From positions 1 to 34,694 of the IMG/VR virus record IMGVR_UViG_3300030118_000584: a DNA stretch of 34,694 nucleotides. The stretch is one strand, 5' to 3'. The notes beneath the pieces are model-generated. The model ran no database searches, had not been told where the DNA came from, and saw nothing but the letters and a program-made list of their open reading frames with translations. The position numbers and the translations under genes were made by a program. Of the stretch, positions 9,677-16,379 are shown in pieces. Numbering within the stretch: the first letter of the stretch is position 1; each line of letters opens with the position of its first letter. The stretch is from a virus.

Positions 9677-10006
9677 ATGGCGACAGATATAGCATGGGTG
9701 CTTAATCATAATCCAAAGTACGAGGGTTGTGTTTGGTTCATTAGTGGTGAACAAAAACTAAAAGATTTGAACTGGGGTTCAATGAAGGATGTAGAAGATA
9801 ATGAAATTGCAAAACCAACTCAAAAAGAACTAGACGATTATTTTAAAGCAAACAAGGCTGCATATGACAGTGAAGTGAATGTTAGTAATAGAAAGTATCC
9901 GCTAATTGCAGAGCAACTAGATATGTTGTATTGGGATAAAGTAAACGGAACTACAACATGGCAAGATGCTATTGCAAAGGTAAAATCAGATAATCCAAAA
10001 GAGTAA
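9677..10006 (+). CDS. XkdW-like tail-associated protein
   Basis: 109 aa behind an AGGAGGAGG site. The C-terminal half has the XkdW-family pattern YPLIAEQLDMLYWD, followed by W-Q-D-A-I-x-x-V-K and a Pro-Lys end. XkdW-type domains sit next to or within tail-fibre genes of many phages. Here the gene closes the second adhesin cassette, parallel to the 92-aa gene closing the first. The mechanism of the family is unknown to me; an assembly role is inferred. Confidence 0.65.
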   Translation: MATDIAWVLNHNPKYEGCVWFISGEQKLKDLNWGSMKDVEDNEIAKPTQKELDDYFKANKAAYDSEVNVSNRKYPLIAEQLDMLYWDKVNGTTTWQDAIAKVKSDNPKE

Positions 10007-10030
10007 ATGATGAGGAGGTGGATTAGAAAA

Positions 10031-10153
10031 ATGGTTGTGAGTTTATTAAAACTGAACCCACACTTAGCCAAGGATAAGAAGGTAGAGAAGAAACCTACTG
10101 AAGATAAACCTAAAGCTAAGAAGAGGGGCAGACCTAAGAAGGTTAAAAAATAG
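10031..10153 (+). CDS. 40-aa basic protein with AT-hook-like motif
   Basis: A short ORF of 40 codons, ATG 10031 to TAG 10153, with AGGAGGTG ten bases upstream. An in-frame ATG at 10007 would place that site inside the gene. Composition is strongly basic in the second half, and KKRGRPKK near the C-terminus contains the RGRP core of AT-hook minor-groove binders. Small proteins of this kind occur in late regions of marine phages. DNA binding or condensation is plausible but rests on the motif only. Confidence 0.55.
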   Translation: MVVSLLKLNPHLAKDKKVEKKPTEDKPKAKKRGRPKKVKK

Positions 10154-10163
10154 GGGATGATGA

Positions 10164-10634
10164 TTGCTAGAGTATGTTGCAGCAGCCAATGCTGCTTATT
10201 CGGTTATAAAACAATTTGTCAACAATGGCAGGGAACTCAGTGACTGTGCTTCTCACATTGCTAAATTCGTTGATAGTAAAGATGCCGTGGCAGCTGCTCA
10301 CAATAAAAGAAAGAACAGTATCTGGTCAACATTTACTGGGAAGGAAGAAAACGATTTAGAAACATTTATGCATCTTGAAAGCCTCAGACAAAAAGAAGAA
10401 GAACTAAAACAGTTAATGATTTATTTGGGGCGACCAGGATTGCATCAGGATTATGTAAGGTTTTGTGTTGAAGCAAGAAAGAAAAGACAACAGGATGCCA
10501 AGGACAGAGCAAGAAAGATTGAAGAGTTAAAAGAAAACATAGGCGTAGCTGCTCTATGGTTTTTAGGATTTGCTGCATTAGCATTCGTTGTATTCGTAGT
10601 GGTATACGGAATGCAAAGAAGAGGAATGCTATGA
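10164..10634 (+). CDS. conserved phage protein with C-terminal membrane helix
   Basis: 156 aa. It starts at TTG 10164 (MLEYVAAANAAYSVIKQ), with AGGGGATG just upstream; no ATG fits better. A helical N-terminus is followed by a charged coiled-coil-like middle (~residues 70-125) containing the conserved-looking KQLMIYLGRPGLHQD. A single membrane helix follows at ~130-150 (AALWFLGFAALAFVVFVVVYGM) with a short basic tail. The sequence resembles a recurring protein of marine podo- and myophages located between tail and lysis genes. Function is unknown. The stop overlaps the next ATG. Confidence 0.7.
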   Translation: MLEYVAAANAAYSVIKQFVNNGRELSDCASHIAKFVDSKDAVAAAHNKRKNSIWSTFTGKEENDLETFMHLESLRQKEEELKQLMIYLGRPGLHQDYVRFCVEARKKRQQDAKDRARKIEELKENIGVAALWFLGFAALAFVVFVVVYGMQRRGML

Positions 10635-10876
10635 TGGTAGGTAAGATATTAGAAGCATCAAAGAAACACCAGGTGCTTCCTAGGGCCATGATGATAATTA
10701 TGACTTATCAATATTTCGTGGTGACTAATTGGTTCATGTCATTAGAAAACCCTAGCAACAGCCAGGCTGCTCTTGTCAGTGTAGTGACAGGTGCAATGAC
10801 TGGTGCCTTTGGATTATGGCTAGGGGCAGAAGGAAAGCACACTATTACTGATGTCAAAACCAACACGACTAAATGA
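10631..10876 (+). CDS. small two-helix membrane protein, holin-like
   Basis: 81 aa from ATG 10631 (ATGA overlap with the previous stop). Two hydrophobic segments, MMIIMTYQYFVVTNWFM (~20-36) and AALVSVVTGAMTGAFGLWLG (~46-65), flank a short polar loop; the tail is hydrophilic. Size, topology and position shortly before the 3-TM holin and endolysin suggest a second holin, antiholin or accessory lysis protein, but no family is recognised with certainty. Confidence 0.55.
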   Translation: MMVGKILEASKKHQVLPRAMMIIMTYQYFVVTNWFMSLENPSNSQAALVSVVTGAMTGAFGLWLGAEGKHTITDVKTNTTK

Positions 10877-11270
10877 GAACTCAGAGGTTGCGCTTCCTCT
10901 TAGGAACATAATCACTATGGTAGCAGCTGCTAGTGTAGCGACCTGGGCATACTTTGGTATCGTAGAGAAACTTAATCAACACGGCACTACTCTACAGTTA
11001 ATGCAGTCAGACCTAGAAAAAAATTCAGAGTTTCGTATTAAGTGGCCTAGAGGTGCGCTGGGTTCTTTGCCTGCTGATAGTGAGCAATTCATGATGATCG
11101 AGGATCTATATAAGCAAGTAGAAAAACTAAACAAACATATCGATAATATGGCTTTGAATAAAGTTAACATTGAGTTTCTAAGAACACAGATGGATAAAGC
11201 AATAATGGATATTGAAAAACTAAAAGATGCAAACAGGGAGATAAAGTATACCAATGGGAACGGTAACTAA
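10851..11270 (+). CDS. membrane-anchored coiled-coil protein
   Basis: 139 aa overlapping the previous gene by 26 bases. A polar start (TRLNENSEVALPLRN) precedes a membrane helix at ~18-38 (IITMVAAASVATWAYFGIV). The rest is a helical, charged region with heptad-like spacing (EDLYKQVEKLNKHIDNM, then LRTQMDKAIMDIEKLKD). An N-in anchor with a long extracytoplasmic coiled coil resembles inner-membrane spanins, but no partner outer-membrane lipoprotein is obvious. The N-terminus resembles a recurring marine-phage protein. Role unknown, probably in lysis or envelope. Confidence 0.6.
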   Translation: MSKPTRLNENSEVALPLRNIITMVAAASVATWAYFGIVEKLNQHGTTLQLMQSDLEKNSEFRIKWPRGALGSLPADSEQFMMIEDLYKQVEKLNKHIDNMALNKVNIEFLRTQMDKAIMDIEKLKDANREIKYTNGNGN

Positions 11271-11496
11271 AATCGTTGTAGCATTATGTATGTTTACATC
11301 TCAGTCAGGAGATATGCCTGAGGAACATCTACTAGTAGAGGAAGGTTTTGGTAAATGCCTGGAGATGAAGCGCAAGGCAGAGCGCAATGTAAACCCAGAA
11401 AGAATTAGATTTGTTTGTGATAAATACGAAGCAGTTATTGAGGTAGACCAAACAGGTAAGGAACATATAAATAAAATAATCATGGATAAAACCTAG
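11254..11496 (+). CDS. small possibly exported protein
   Basis: 80 aa overlapping the previous gene by 17 bases. A short weakly hydrophobic start (TKIVVALCMFTSQ) could be a signal segment. Two cysteines lie further on, in GKCLEM and RFVCDKY, and could pair in the periplasm. The layout of a hydrophobic start, a conserved Cys pair and a short acidic body recurs in small proteins between tail and lysis genes of marine phages. No function recognised. Confidence 0.5.
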   Translation: MGTVTKIVVALCMFTSQSGDMPEEHLLVEEGFGKCLEMKRKAERNVNPERIRFVCDKYEAVIEVDQTGKEHINKIIMDKT

Positions 11497-11527
11497 ATTA
11501 TTGATAAGGTTAAGTAGGAGGTAAACT

Positions 11528-11920
11528 ATGTTAAGTATGTTAGGAAATCTAGTAGGCCCAGTAACTGGTTTGCTTGATAAGTTTATAGAAGATAAAGACC
11601 AAAAGAATAAGCTGGCCCATGAGATTGCAACCATGGCAGAGAAGCAAGCGCATGAACTAGCCCTGGCTCAGATAGATGTATTGAAAGCTGATGCAAAAGG
11701 TAACTGGTTTCAGTCATCGTGGAGGCCCCTCATCGGTTGGATTTCAGGCCTATCCCTAGGTATAAATTATATGGTGGCACCTATCTGTGCTGGCTTTGGT
11801 GTTATGATACCACAAGCTGATATGTCAGTGATGATGCCATTGATGTTTGGAATGTTAGGCATTGGAGGAATGCGTAGCTTTGACAAGGCAAAGAAAACAG
11901 ATACTAAAAAAATAAAATGA
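11528..11920 (+). CDS. holin, 3-TM family (GTA_holin_3TM type)
   Basis: 130 aa behind TAGGAGGT. An amphipathic N-terminal half (LLDKFIEDKDQKNKLAHEIATMAEKQAHELALAQIDVLKADAKG) is followed by NWFQSSWRPLIGW and hydrophobic helices at ~68-90 and ~98-115, ending with a basic tail. The charged helix, then W-x-x-x-W-R-P, then membrane segments is the pattern of the 3-TM holin family, also found in gene transfer agents of alphaproteobacteria. It forms the inner-membrane lesion that releases the endolysin encoded 0.8 kb downstream. Confidence 0.85.
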   Translation: MLSMLGNLVGPVTGLLDKFIEDKDQKNKLAHEIATMAEKQAHELALAQIDVLKADAKGNWFQSSWRPLIGWISGLSLGINYMVAPICAGFGVMIPQADMSVMMPLMFGMLGIGGMRSFDKAKKTDTKKIK

Positions 11921-12117
11921 TAGCACTGCAACCACAAGAGAAAGTACCTACACCAGCACAGCAATCAGCTATGTATGCAGAGGTATGTCAAAGAGATGCA
12001 AGGGTGCTGGCTAATCATTATAAAAGATTGTGCATAGAAACTAACATGACTTGGCCTGGTTACCAGGATGATTGTTACACAGCTGCACTGACAGAGGTGG
12101 AGGCCAGGTATGAGTAG
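11917..12117 (+). CDS. hypothetical protein, two cysteine pairs
   Basis: 66 aa, ATGA-coupled to the holin. No membrane segment. Three cysteines (EVCQRDA, RLCIETN, DDCYTAA) in a short helical protein. Not recognised. Tight coupling to the holin and the next gene supports real translation. Confidence 0.55.
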   Translation: MIALQPQEKVPTPAQQSAMYAEVCQRDARVLANHYKRLCIETNMTWPGYQDDCYTAALTEVEARYE

Positions 12118-12295
12118 ATTTAAAAAAGTTAAGAAGGATGACCAGTATAAAGATATCCCTGCTAAGTATCTTGCTGGTGCAAAGAAAAAGTCTAAACGTG
12201 CAAAAGAGATAAGGCGTACTAGACGATTATATAAAATGTCAAAGCTGTCACCAGCTGATTACGACAGAATTAGCAGAGAAAGGGCAAAGGGATAA
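12110..12295 (+). CDS. small highly basic protein
   Basis: 61 aa overlapping the previous gene by 8 bases. About a third of the residues are Lys or Arg (KKKSKRAKEIRRTRRLYK). There is no recognisable fold beyond helical propensity. It may bind nucleic acid; function unknown. Confidence 0.55.
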   Translation: MSRFKKVKKDDQYKDIPAKYLAGAKKKSKRAKEIRRTRRLYKMSKLSPADYDRISRERAKG

Positions 12296-12501
12296 TGGCA
12301 GCACCAGAGAAATATAAAAAAATGTTTGGGGCTGATAGAGCAAACAAAATTTATAAGAGAGGTTTGGGGGCGTATTATTCCAGCGGTTCGAGGCCCAAGG
12401 TATCTGCTCATCAGTGGGCTGTTGCTAGATTGAAGGCTCATGCCAAAGGTAAAGCAACAGTGAAGAAAGCAGACGGTGATTTATTTAGGAGGAAAACATA
12501 A
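12295..12501 (+). CDS. DUF5824-like small phage protein
   Basis: 68 aa, TAATG-coupled on both sides. The central GAYYSSGSRPKVSAHQWAVARL is a pattern I associate with small phage proteins of the DUF5824 type, where A-Y-x-S-S-G-S-R-P is followed by W-A-x-A-R. Basic C-terminus. No known biochemical role. The family label is from memory and only moderately sure. Confidence 0.6.
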   Translation: MAAPEKYKKMFGADRANKIYKRGLGAYYSSGSRPKVSAHQWAVARLKAHAKGKATVKKADGDLFRRKT

Positions 12502-12719
12502 TGGCAGTGAGAGATGACCAGGCCTTTGCTCAAGCATTGGCATTTATGTTCAAGCCATCAGCAGCTGGAGCGCAGCAGATGCGTGGGATCATGGAGAAAA
12601 ATAAAAAGACAATAGCTGATAGACGTAAAAGAACTATGACTGGCATGGCTATGTCAAATGGATTGGCAACAATGAATGGAGGAGATAATGTTCAAACTTT
12701 CAGAACGAAGTATGGCTAG
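12501..12719 (+). CDS. hypothetical protein
   Basis: 72 aa, coupled by TAATG to the previous gene and preceded by TTAGGAGG. Helical and basic in the middle (MEKNKKTIADRRKRTMTG), Met-rich. Its last 32 bases overlap the endolysin start in another frame. Not recognised. Confidence 0.5.
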   Translation: MAVRDDQAFAQALAFMFKPSAAGAQQMRGIMEKNKKTIADRRKRTMTGMAMSNGLATMNGGDNVQTFRTKYG

Positions 12720-13137
12720 ACTAAATGGTGTCGATGATGCCATGAGAGCCGTAACAGAACTAGCTATTGAATATACAAAGATTGATTTTGGTGTAACGTG
12801 TGGGCTGCGTACTGTTGAAGAGCAACGTGCATTGGTAGATGCTGGTGCATCACAGACAATGAACAGCTTACATATCACAGGACAAGCTGTAGATGTTGTT
12901 GCTTATGTTGGGCCTAGAATATCTTGGGAGGTAAACCTATACGATGACATTGCTGAAGCATTCAAGATTGCTGGCATTGAACTTGGTACAGGTATTCGTT
13001 GGGGTGCAGCCTGGACGGTTCCAGATATCAGGGATTGGGATGGTACAATGGAAGAGGCTATGAACTCATACATTGATATCAGAAGGAAGGAAGGGAAGCG
13101 ACCATTTATAGACGCTCCCCACTTTGAACTTATATAA
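12688..13137 (+). CDS. endolysin, M15-family D-Ala-D-Ala carboxypeptidase type
   Basis: 149 aa. I chose ATG 12688 because GGAGGAG lies just upstream; the ATG at 12676 contains that site. It has the zinc-peptidase M15 signature: S60-L-H62-x-x-G-Q-A-V-D69 and, near the end, D-A-P-H145-F-E, giving the His/Asp/His zinc ligands. A CGLRTVEEQ segment before the first motif is also family-typical. It would cut the peptide cross-links of peptidoglycan once the holin opens the membrane. No signal peptide is visible, so it is holin-dependent. It ends in an 8-base convergent overlap with the minus-strand LexA-like gene. Confidence 0.9.
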   Translation: MFKLSERSMARLNGVDDAMRAVTELAIEYTKIDFGVTCGLRTVEEQRALVDAGASQTMNSLHITGQAVDVVAYVGPRISWEVNLYDDIAEAFKIAGIELGTGIRWGAAWTVPDIRDWDGTMEEAMNSYIDIRRKEGKRPFIDAPHFELI

Positions 13138-13378
13138 CAGCTATACCTCTTGGACTATTAATCTCTTTGAGAATATAACCTTTCCTGGCAAGGCAGTTTA
13201 ATATTCTATGAACATTAGATTGCGCTGCCATCTTTGGCATTGCTTGCTTGCCATCTATTTTACCTTTGCATATCTCTCTGACTGTTGGATAAACTCCAGA
13301 ACTTTTTTGATAGGCTACCAGGAAAGCTAGTACCTGTTGTTGTCTAGGTGTTAAACCTATTCTTTGTTTACTATCCAT
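13130..13378 (-). CDS. LexA-type DNA-binding domain without protease
   Basis: 82 aa. The whole protein matches only the N-terminal winged helix of LexA: LTPRQQQVLAFLVAYQKSSG, then YPTVREI, then NCLARKGYILKE and a closing RGIAVI. In LexA this is where the DNA-binding domain ends and the hinge, Ala-Gly cleavage site and Ser/Lys protease begin; here the gene stops. It should bind DNA but cannot be inactivated by RecA-stimulated self-cleavage. It is the last gene of the minus-strand recombination operon, overlapping recT by 8 bases. The GTTC-N7-GTTC box at 16901-16915 is its obvious candidate target. Confidence 0.85.
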   Translation of the reverse strand: MDSKQRIGLTPRQQQVLAFLVAYQKSSGVYPTVREICKGKIDGKQAMPKMAAQSNVHRILNCLARKGYILKEINSPRGIAVI

Positions 13379-14363
13379 CTGGGTTCTCCCTTGCCATAAT
13401 ACTTAGGCTCTTGTTCCATTCAAGCCTTTTGGTTTCCAACTCTTCAGCCAGCTGCTTGTCATCAAAGTTAGCCAGGACATCTTTGTTCATTTCTTTTAAC
13501 TCTTTCATCTTGGTTCTTTTAACTTGTGGTGTCAGAGATGAATGTGTTGAACGATACATTGCCAGCAGCAACTCATGGTATCTATTGGCCCAGTCTTGCT
13601 CGACATTGTAGTACTCAACCTTGGCATCATCATCACCATTTGGAATATGCAATGGCATTCCTGGTATGTCCTCCTGCTGTTCCTGCTGTTCAGCCTGGAA
13701 ATCATTAACCGCATCTTGATGTGCCTCTTCCTGGCTCATAGAAGCCTTCTCAAGGGCCTCTGTCAGCTGCGTGGTAGATTGTACATTAGACAGCTTTGGT
13801 GCCTGTTCTACGCCATCCTGAGGGGTTATATCTTTTTCAGGTGGGTAATCCATAGCTTCTTCTGCTGTAATCAAACCTTTGATAGCATCAGGGAAAGCAT
13901 CACGGATAGCAAAGCCTCTTGCTCTTAGCTGCATCATACGTTTTGGATACTGCCTCCATGGCCCTTGCTTATTTAACAAGCCTGCCTTCTGTGCATCAGC
14001 CTCACTAAACTGTGCAAGCGTTGCTTCCACCTCTCCATTGTTCAGCATTCTTTTTATTTCACAGAAAGCAATCGTGCCTTCCATCCATTCTCTGCATCCA
14101 GCAAAATTCTTATGCTGTTTTACCAGAGCAAGTAAACTATCTCCCCACAGAGATGGCCTACCATTTATGACTGCAATGTTTTGTAGGGCCTGCATTGGTG
14201 CAAGGCCTATCTCATATCCCCATTGCACAGCTACTAGTATGTTCGCTGGTTTACCTTGGAAATCTTTTGGAACCAGGCCAGACTTTGATAATGTTGTTGC
14301 AAACTCTTGTGCCTCTTTTAAATTTGTTGGCTCAAGTATCTGCCTCTTAATTATATTACTCAT
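13371..14363 (-). CDS. recT: RecT-family single-strand annealing protein
   Basis: 330 aa. Residues ~25-180 match RecT: LVPKDFQGKPANILVAVQWGYEIGLAPMQALQNIAVINGRPSLWGD, then PKRMMQLRARGFAIRDAFPDA. This is the DNA-binding annealing core. The C-terminal ~140 residues are acidic and Gln-rich, probably flexible. With the adjacent YqaJ exonuclease it forms a Red/RecET-type two-component pair that resects and anneals DNA ends, useful in replication without a phage polymerase and in gene exchange. It overlaps the YqaJ gene by 8 bases. Confidence 0.92.
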   Translation of the reverse strand: MSNIIKRQILEPTNLKEAQEFATTLSKSGLVPKDFQGKPANILVAVQWGYEIGLAPMQALQNIAVINGRPSLWGDSLLALVKQHKNFAGCREWMEGTIAFCEIKRMLNNGEVEATLAQFSEADAQKAGLLNKQGPWRQYPKRMMQLRARGFAIRDAFPDAIKGLITAEEAMDYPPEKDITPQDGVEQAPKLSNVQSTTQLTEALEKASMSQEEAHQDAVNDFQAEQQEQQEDIPGMPLHIPNGDDDAKVEYYNVEQDWANRYHELLLAMYRSTHSSLTPQVKRTKMKELKEMNKDVLANFDDKQLAEELETKRLEWNKSLSIMARENPDG

Positions 14364-15300
14364 TGGTAACCTCCTTGATTGAGAACGATGTACTATCTAT
14401 AAATTGACCAGGTACATCCACCATCGTTCTCTTAGGTTTCTGTGTTGTAACTGATTTGATTTGATAGCTGCCTACGTTCATCACGTCAGCACCTATACTA
14501 TCCATGTGTAACTCAAGTATCTGTTGATTATCTTTTGCAATCTTTGACCAGTGCTTGCTCTCAGCTTTTGCTTTCATGCAGTCAGTAGCAACTACCTCCA
14601 GGTCAAGGTTATCACCTTGCTTACCTTCAACAGTCACAACCTTTAGCTTCTCTTCTTTAGCTGGTGCAGCTGGTGGATAATCTTTATCCTTTTCCAACAG
14701 ATCCCAGAACTCCCTTGCTGCCTGGAGTATTTGATTACAAAGTTTCATGTCACGTTTGAATGCGTAAGTTACCAGCTTGCCTTGCTGCGTCATCACCAGG
14801 ACAACAGCCCATGGTAAATCTGCACACATCATTTGCTGGTGTACTTGTATCATCCAGTCTGGTTTACATTTACCAGTGTGGTAGAAATCTGTCTTGACCT
14901 CCAGAACACCTTTACCTTTTACAACAATGTCATTGATAACTAACTCACACTTGGCTGGTACCTTCAGTATCCTATCCAATGTTGCACCTAGCTTTTCTTC
15001 TTCTAACCTAAATGCTTTTTCAGGTTCTGTTGCCTGGCATTCCATGCCATCTTCCTTCAGTGTTTCTAGCCACCAGGGAACAATGGCGTGTTCAAGATAC
15101 GTACCTCGCAGCAGCGCATTCTTGTTAAATGCTTTCTGGTCTATCACCTCGACACCAGCAACTGCACGTTTGTGTTCATCCAGTTTATCTTGCCTGGTAT
15201 TTCCATATGCATCTTTGTGCAGCAATACAGCTGGCATTTCAGATGCACCTAACTCTTTTCCTGTGATAGTTTTTTTACCTGTTACTTTAACGTCTGGCAT
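14356..15300 (-). CDS. YqaJ-like phage exonuclease
   Basis: 314 aa. The N-terminus TITGKELGASEMPAVLLHKDAYG is the typical YqaJ/lambda-exonuclease opening. Residues ~70-150 contain GTYLEHAIVPWW, then VKGKGVLEVKTDFY, a PD-(D/E)XK-type E-V-K active site, then WMIQVHQQMMCADLPWAVV. The C-terminal ~90 residues are helical and less conserved. It would produce 3' single strands for RecT. The ATG overlaps the end of the small membrane protein upstream. Confidence 0.9.
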   Translation of the reverse strand: MPDVKVTGKKTITGKELGASEMPAVLLHKDAYGNTRQDKLDEHKRAVAGVEVIDQKAFNKNALLRGTYLEHAIVPWWLETLKEDGMECQATEPEKAFRLEEEKLGATLDRILKVPAKCELVINDIVVKGKGVLEVKTDFYHTGKCKPDWMIQVHQQMMCADLPWAVVLVMTQQGKLVTYAFKRDMKLCNQILQAAREFWDLLEKDKDYPPAAPAKEEKLKVVTVEGKQGDNLDLEVVATDCMKAKAESKHWSKIAKDNQQILELHMDSIGADVMNVGSYQIKSVTTQKPKRTMVDVPGQFIDSTSFSIKEVTNE

Positions 15301-15461
15301 ATCGGATCTCCCATTGTGTTATCGCAATAGCATTTATCATTCAGCGCACAACCTACCCAGATTGCTGCCCAGATAAATACAACAACTACCCCAGCTGCAA
15401 TCAGCTGGAGTATAAAAGACAGCCAGTCTTTGGCTGTCCAATCTTTAATTAAATCAATCAT
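15282..15461 (-). CDS. 59-aa membrane protein
   Basis: ATG at 15461 (coordinates descending), overlapping the TGA of the recombinase as ATGA; stop at 15284-15282, inside the first codons of the YqaJ gene. One hydrophobic segment, FILQLIAAGVVVVFIWAAIWVG (~16-37), is followed by a Cys-rich tail with four cysteines (VGCALNDKCYCD, DPIC). Coupling on both sides supports expression. Function unknown; a superinfection or envelope role is possible. Confidence 0.6.
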   Translation of the reverse strand: MIDLIKDWTAKDWLSFILQLIAAGVVVVFIWAAIWVGCALNDKCYCDNTMGDPICQTLK

Positions 15462-16150
15462 GCTGCCCTCCTCAGTGCATTTGATACTGTTGATGCATAC
15501 CAGTCACCGCCTCTTGCAGTCTGATATCCTTCCTGATTAAGATAAGCTGCAACCTCTTTCATAGTTTTACCCTGGCCCAGCTGGTCTTTGATTACTGGTA
15601 GGATTTTGTTTGCAAACTTATCTGCTCTTGCTTTGATAGATGCATTGCCTGCATCTGATGCAGCCTGGTTTGGATTACCCAAGCTGTATACTTTCTTGCC
15701 TGCCCTGGAGATAAAGTAACCTTGCTCTTTTATCTCAGCCTTTTGCCTGTCATGTGCTGCCTTGGTACGCTGGCTTATCTTGATACGTTCCATCTGTTGT
15801 ATGGTGAAATGTATACCAGCTGTTTCAGGTTCTAAGTTTGGCTGGTCTAATGCAATCATCTGCACCTGGCCTGACATTACATTGTCACGGTACCAGGTAG
15901 ATATCTCAGCCAGGTCACGTCCAAACCTGGACAGGTTCGCAGCTACTAAAGGGATGTTAAGTTTCTTTGATAACTTTGTGGCCCTGATAAACTCAGGACG
16001 TTCTGCGTTTGGTGTCTTACCTGATACACCTTCTTCTATGAACCAGTGAACCTTTGCACCAGGAAATGCTTTCTCAATCTGATGCTTTTGGTTTTCAACT
16101 GATTGCTCAGTAGTCGATACTCTGAGGCTTGCTACTATCTCTTTATGCAT
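15458..16150 (-). CDS. small serine recombinase (resolvase/invertase family)
   Basis: 230 aa. I chose ATG 16150 because GGAGGG lies 6 bases upstream; a longer start would run into the previous gene. Ser12 in R-V-S-T-T-E-Q is the catalytic nucleophile, and R75 and R78 in NLSRFGRDL are the conserved active-site arginines. Residues ~95-140 look like the long E-helix, and the C-terminus (GKTMKEVAAYLNQEGYQTARGGDWYASTVSNAL) is the helix-turn-helix-like DNA-binding part. It could resolve genome multimers, invert or swap segments, or integrate the phage. No integrase or attachment core is visible, so I leave its reaction open. Confidence 0.88.
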   Translation of the reverse strand: MHKEIVASLRVSTTEQSVENQKHQIEKAFPGAKVHWFIEEGVSGKTPNAERPEFIRATKLSKKLNIPLVAANLSRFGRDLAEISTWYRDNVMSGQVQMIALDQPNLEPETAGIHFTIQQMERIKISQRTKAAHDRQKAEIKEQGYFISRAGKKVYSLGNPNQAASDAGNASIKARADKFANKILPVIKDQLGQGKTMKEVAAYLNQEGYQTARGGDWYASTVSNALRRAA

Positions 16151-16310
16151 TGTCTGCCCTCCATTCTTGTAATACAAAACCTTCACCGCCAAAGTCTTTC
16201 CAGGTTATTGGCTGCCAGCTTTTATCTTGCTGTACAAAAAGAGATTGGCCCTTCCATTTACACAATGCTTCCTTGCCATTGCGACCTTTAATAATTACAA
16301 AATGTTCCAT
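16143..16310 (-). CDS. 55-aa hypothetical protein, first gene of recombination operon
   Basis: ATG at 16310, TAA at 16145-16143, with AGGGAG upstream. It is a compact beta-looking protein with four Trp (CKWKGQSLFVQQDKSWQPITWKDFGGEG). It overlaps the recombinase start by 8 bases. The promoter at 16344-16371 lies directly before it, so it opens the transcript that runs to the LexA-like gene. Not recognised. Confidence 0.6.
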   Translation of the reverse strand: MEHFVIIKGRNGKEALCKWKGQSLFVQQDKSWQPITWKDFGGEGFVLQEWRADNA

Positions 16311-16324
16311 TTTGTTTTCTCCCT

Positions 16325-16371
16325 GTTCGTGTCATTTACTTTTAATATACTTATTTAATCTGGTTTTGCAA
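16325..16371 (-). promoter_or_regulatory. sigma70-type promoter P2 with degenerate LexA box
   Basis: On the minus strand, TTGCAA (16371-16366), a 16-base spacer and TATATT (16349-16344) form a reasonable promoter in the 69-base gap before the 55-aa gene. Just downstream, at 16339-16325, lies GTAA-ATGACAC-GAAC. Its last 11 bases are identical to the perfect box in P1, but the upstream half-site has changed from GAAC to GTAA. The same element, at the same place relative to -10, at two promoters argues against chance. Regulation here would be weaker. Confidence 0.6.
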
Positions 16372-16379
16372 ATCATAAT

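Noticed and set aside
13348-14382. Several plus-strand ORFs (13348-13611, 13575-13928, 13879-14382)
   Set aside because: They lie wholly opposite recT, which has strong family motifs; their translations look like low-information shadows.
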